From Azovibrio restrictus (GTDB taxonomy: Bacteria > Pseudomonadota > Gammaproteobacteria > Burkholderiales > Rhodocyclaceae): a DNA stretch of 7,155 nt. The DNA is taken from the NCBI GenBank assembly GCA_003252145.1, contig QKDJ01000331.1, forward strand, positions 1 to 7,155, read 5' to 3'. The translations under genes and the position numbers were made by a program. Each line of letters starts with the position of its first letter. The first letter of the stretch is position 1. Under the pieces are notes generated by a model. The model had not been told where the DNA came from. It did not search any database and was given only the letters and a program-made list of their open reading frames with translations. Below are positions 5,637 to 7,155 of the stretch, piece after piece.

Positions 5637-7155
5637 TCAGTTCAACGGTTTTATTGACGCATCTACCAAGGATGCATCAAATGTTTCGATGGCATCCCGC
5701 ACGAATGCATCGGATTCAATTGCCGCGACAGCTTGGTCATGACGAGCTTGCTGCTGCTGCTGCACCGCTTGCGCAGGCGTCATCTGCTCAACCTCGGCCT
5801 GCTCGACCTGCAATACCAGAGGCTCCTTCCAATAGGCGTTCAAGGCCTGCTGCAATTTGTCCAGAGCGGGCTTGAAGAGCAAATGCTTATGCTCCGGAGC
5901 AAGTCGGAGCACACAACGTCCGTTCTCGCGGCTTACCAAGTTACAGTGATGAGCCAGCTCACGAGCCATCCCAGTCAAATTAAGTCCATTAACCACCTCG
6001 TGCCAGACACCTTCTCCCTCTTTGGGGGGCTGCACGGCAGGTTTTTGATCAACTACTTTAGTTGCAGGCGCGGAAATAACAGGAGCGCGGGAAGCCGATA
6101 CAGGCACCTGCGCCTGACGGGAAACAGGGCTCACCGCTCCATCCGATAAGGGATAGAACGCCAGCAAACGCATAAGCACCATGGCAAAACCCGAGAACTC
6201 ATCGGGAGCCGACGCCAATTCCTGGCGTCCCTGAGTAACAATCTGATAAGCCAGCTGAACAAACTCGGGAGACAACGCACCTAAAAGCGGCTTGAGACGT
6301 TGTTCATCCACCCCACCTCCCAAGCTGCCTCCTGCCAACTGGGCCAACTGCAATTGCGTCAGCAGTAAGGCGAGCTCCTGCAGGGCATTGGCAAATGAAA
6401 GGCTACGAGTCTCCATCTCCCGGGCCTTTTCCAGCATGGAGACGCCATCTTTGGCAACCAGAGCATCCAGGATATCCCACAGATAAGAGACATCGACCGT
6501 CCCCAACATATCCCGCACTTGGGCGGCATCCAGCCTTCCTGCGCCATGAGCAATCCCCTGATCCAACAAGGAAAGCGCATCGCGCATGCTTCCGCCGGCA
6601 GATCGAGCCAGAGCCATAAGCGCATCCGGCTCGAATGGAATTTCCTCCGCGCCTAGAATTCGCGTCAGATGTTCAACAATGGCAGGAATGGGCATCTGCT
6701 TCAGATTGAACTGCAGACACCGGGACAGGACGGTAACGGGGATTTTCTGGGGATCGGTTGTCGCCAGAATGAACTTCACATGCTCGGGCGGCTCCTCAAG
6801 GGTTTTGAGCATGGCATTGAAAGCCGAAGTGGACAGCATATGCACTTCGTCAATCACGTAAACCTTGTAACGACCGCGCGTGGGAGCGTAAATGGCATTT
6901 TCCAGCAACTGCCGCATCTCTTCGACACGCGTGTTTGTTGCCGCATCCACTTCAAGCAGGTCGACGAAACGCCCCCCATCAATCTCCTGGCAGGCAGAAC
7001 AATGCCCACAAGGAGTGGCAGAAACCCCTGTTTCACAATTCAAGGACTTCGCCAAGATCCGGGCAATAGTGGTTTTACCGACACCACGAGTGCCGGTAAA
7101 CAGGTAGGCATGATGGAGACGTTTTTCGTTCAAGGCATGGGTCAACGCTTTGACC
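5637..7155 (-). CDS. dnaX: DNA polymerase III subunit tau (clamp loader ATPase), N-terminus cut by window edge
   Basis: The reading frame enters from the right edge with [18 protein letters not shown] and gives 505 residues; by its zinc-cysteine spacing, about 24 N-terminal residues are missing. Tau is the AAA+ motor subunit that loads the sliding clamp and joins the polymerase cores. Visible parts, counted from the edge: Walker A GTRGVGKT (21-28), zinc module Cys40, Cys49, Cys52 and Cys55 (the same spacing as E. coli), Walker B IDEVH (101-105), arginine-finger motif SRC (144-146), sensor-2 region [12 protein letters not shown] (188-199), and the collar domain to about 336. A short Pro/Ala/Val-rich linker (about 338-382) follows, then the polymerase-binding domain from WHEVV, ending in [16 protein letters not shown], which resembles the E. 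coli tau C-terminus. The estimated full length is near 529, well below the 643 of E. coli, mostly because the linker is short. No A-AAA-AAG-type slippery site for a gamma form was found. Confidence 0.97.
   Translation of the reverse strand, partial: VKALTHALNEKRLHHAYLFTGTRGVGKTTIARILAKSLNCETGVSATPCGHCSACQEIDGGRFVDLLEVDAATNTRVEEMRQLLENAIYAPTRGRYKVYVIDEVHMLSTSAFNAMLKTLEEPPEHVKFILATTDPQKIPVTVLSRCLQFNLKQMPIPAIVEHLTRILGAEEIPFEPDALMALARSAGGSMRDALSLLDQGIAHGAGRLDAAQVRDMLGTVDVSYLWDILDALVAKDGVSMLEKAREMETRSLSFANALQELALLLTQLQLAQLAGGSLGGGVDEQRLKPLLGALSPEFVQLAYQIVTQGRQELASAPDEFSGFAMVLMRLLAFYPLSDGAVSPVSRQAQVPVSASRAPVISAPATKVVDQKPAVQPPKEGEGVWHEVVNGLNLTGMARELAHHCNLVSRENGRCVLRLAPEHKHLLFKPALDKLQQALNAYWKEPLVLQVEQAEVEQMTPAQAVQQQQQARHDQAVAAIESDAFVRDAIETFDASLVDASIKPLN
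5748..5762 (-). repeat. Short CAG/CAA repeat in dnaX
   Basis: Four CAG codons and one CAA encode five glutamines in a hydrophilic segment ([11 protein letters not shown]) inside the C-terminal domain of tau. It is a short microsatellite in frame with the gene, so length changes would add or remove glutamines only. Confidence 0.5.

Noticed and set aside
7137..7145. TTG at 7145 as the dnaX start codon
   Set aside because: The frame continues upstream to the window edge, and the missing N-terminal residues belong to the conserved AAA+ domain, so the gene is cut by the edge rather than starting here.

Overview
The window looks like chromosomal core sequence from a betaproteobacterium. The clues are a three-subunit cytochrome bc1 operon (Rieske, cytochrome b, cytochrome c1) followed directly by sspA-sspB, a cytochrome b with a PVWY Qo motif, an SspA/SspB pair ending in the ClpX-binding tail, and moderately GC-rich, compact, operon-style packing. 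I cannot name a genus from sequence alone. Every convincing gene lies on the minus strand, so the window reads biologically from right to left.

Right part (7155 to 4698): a dnaX-ybaB-recR cluster for replication and recombinational repair. dnaX (clamp loader tau) enters from the right edge without its first two dozen or so residues. It is followed after 13 nt by the nucleoid-associated protein gene ybaB/ebfC, and 2 nt later by recR, which begins with GTG.

Middle (4697 to 1984): an 84-nt gap carries a strong sigma-70-like promoter (TTTACA, 18 bp, TATAAT). It drives petA (Rieske iron-sulfur protein), petB (cytochrome b) and petC (cytochrome c1), which are tightly packed (petB and petC overlap by ATGA). 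Together they form the ubiquinol:cytochrome c oxidoreductase of the inner membrane. A GC-rich hairpin closes the operon.

Left part (1906 to 1): sspA (GST-fold RNA polymerase-associated stringent starvation protein) overlaps sspB (ClpXP specificity adaptor) through TAATG, and a clean rho-independent terminator follows sspB. After a spacer of about 100 nt, a TrpD2/YbiB-type gene starts at 745 with a strong ribosome binding site and runs off the left edge.

No tRNA, rRNA, CRISPR array, insertion sequence, prophage or defence gene was seen, and no undescribed system is evident. The points worth a second look concern details: Qo-site and Rieske substitutions in the bc1 complex, a shortened tau linker, a short SspB linker, the hairpin before a promoter-poor sspA, and the active-site changes in the YbiB-type protein.
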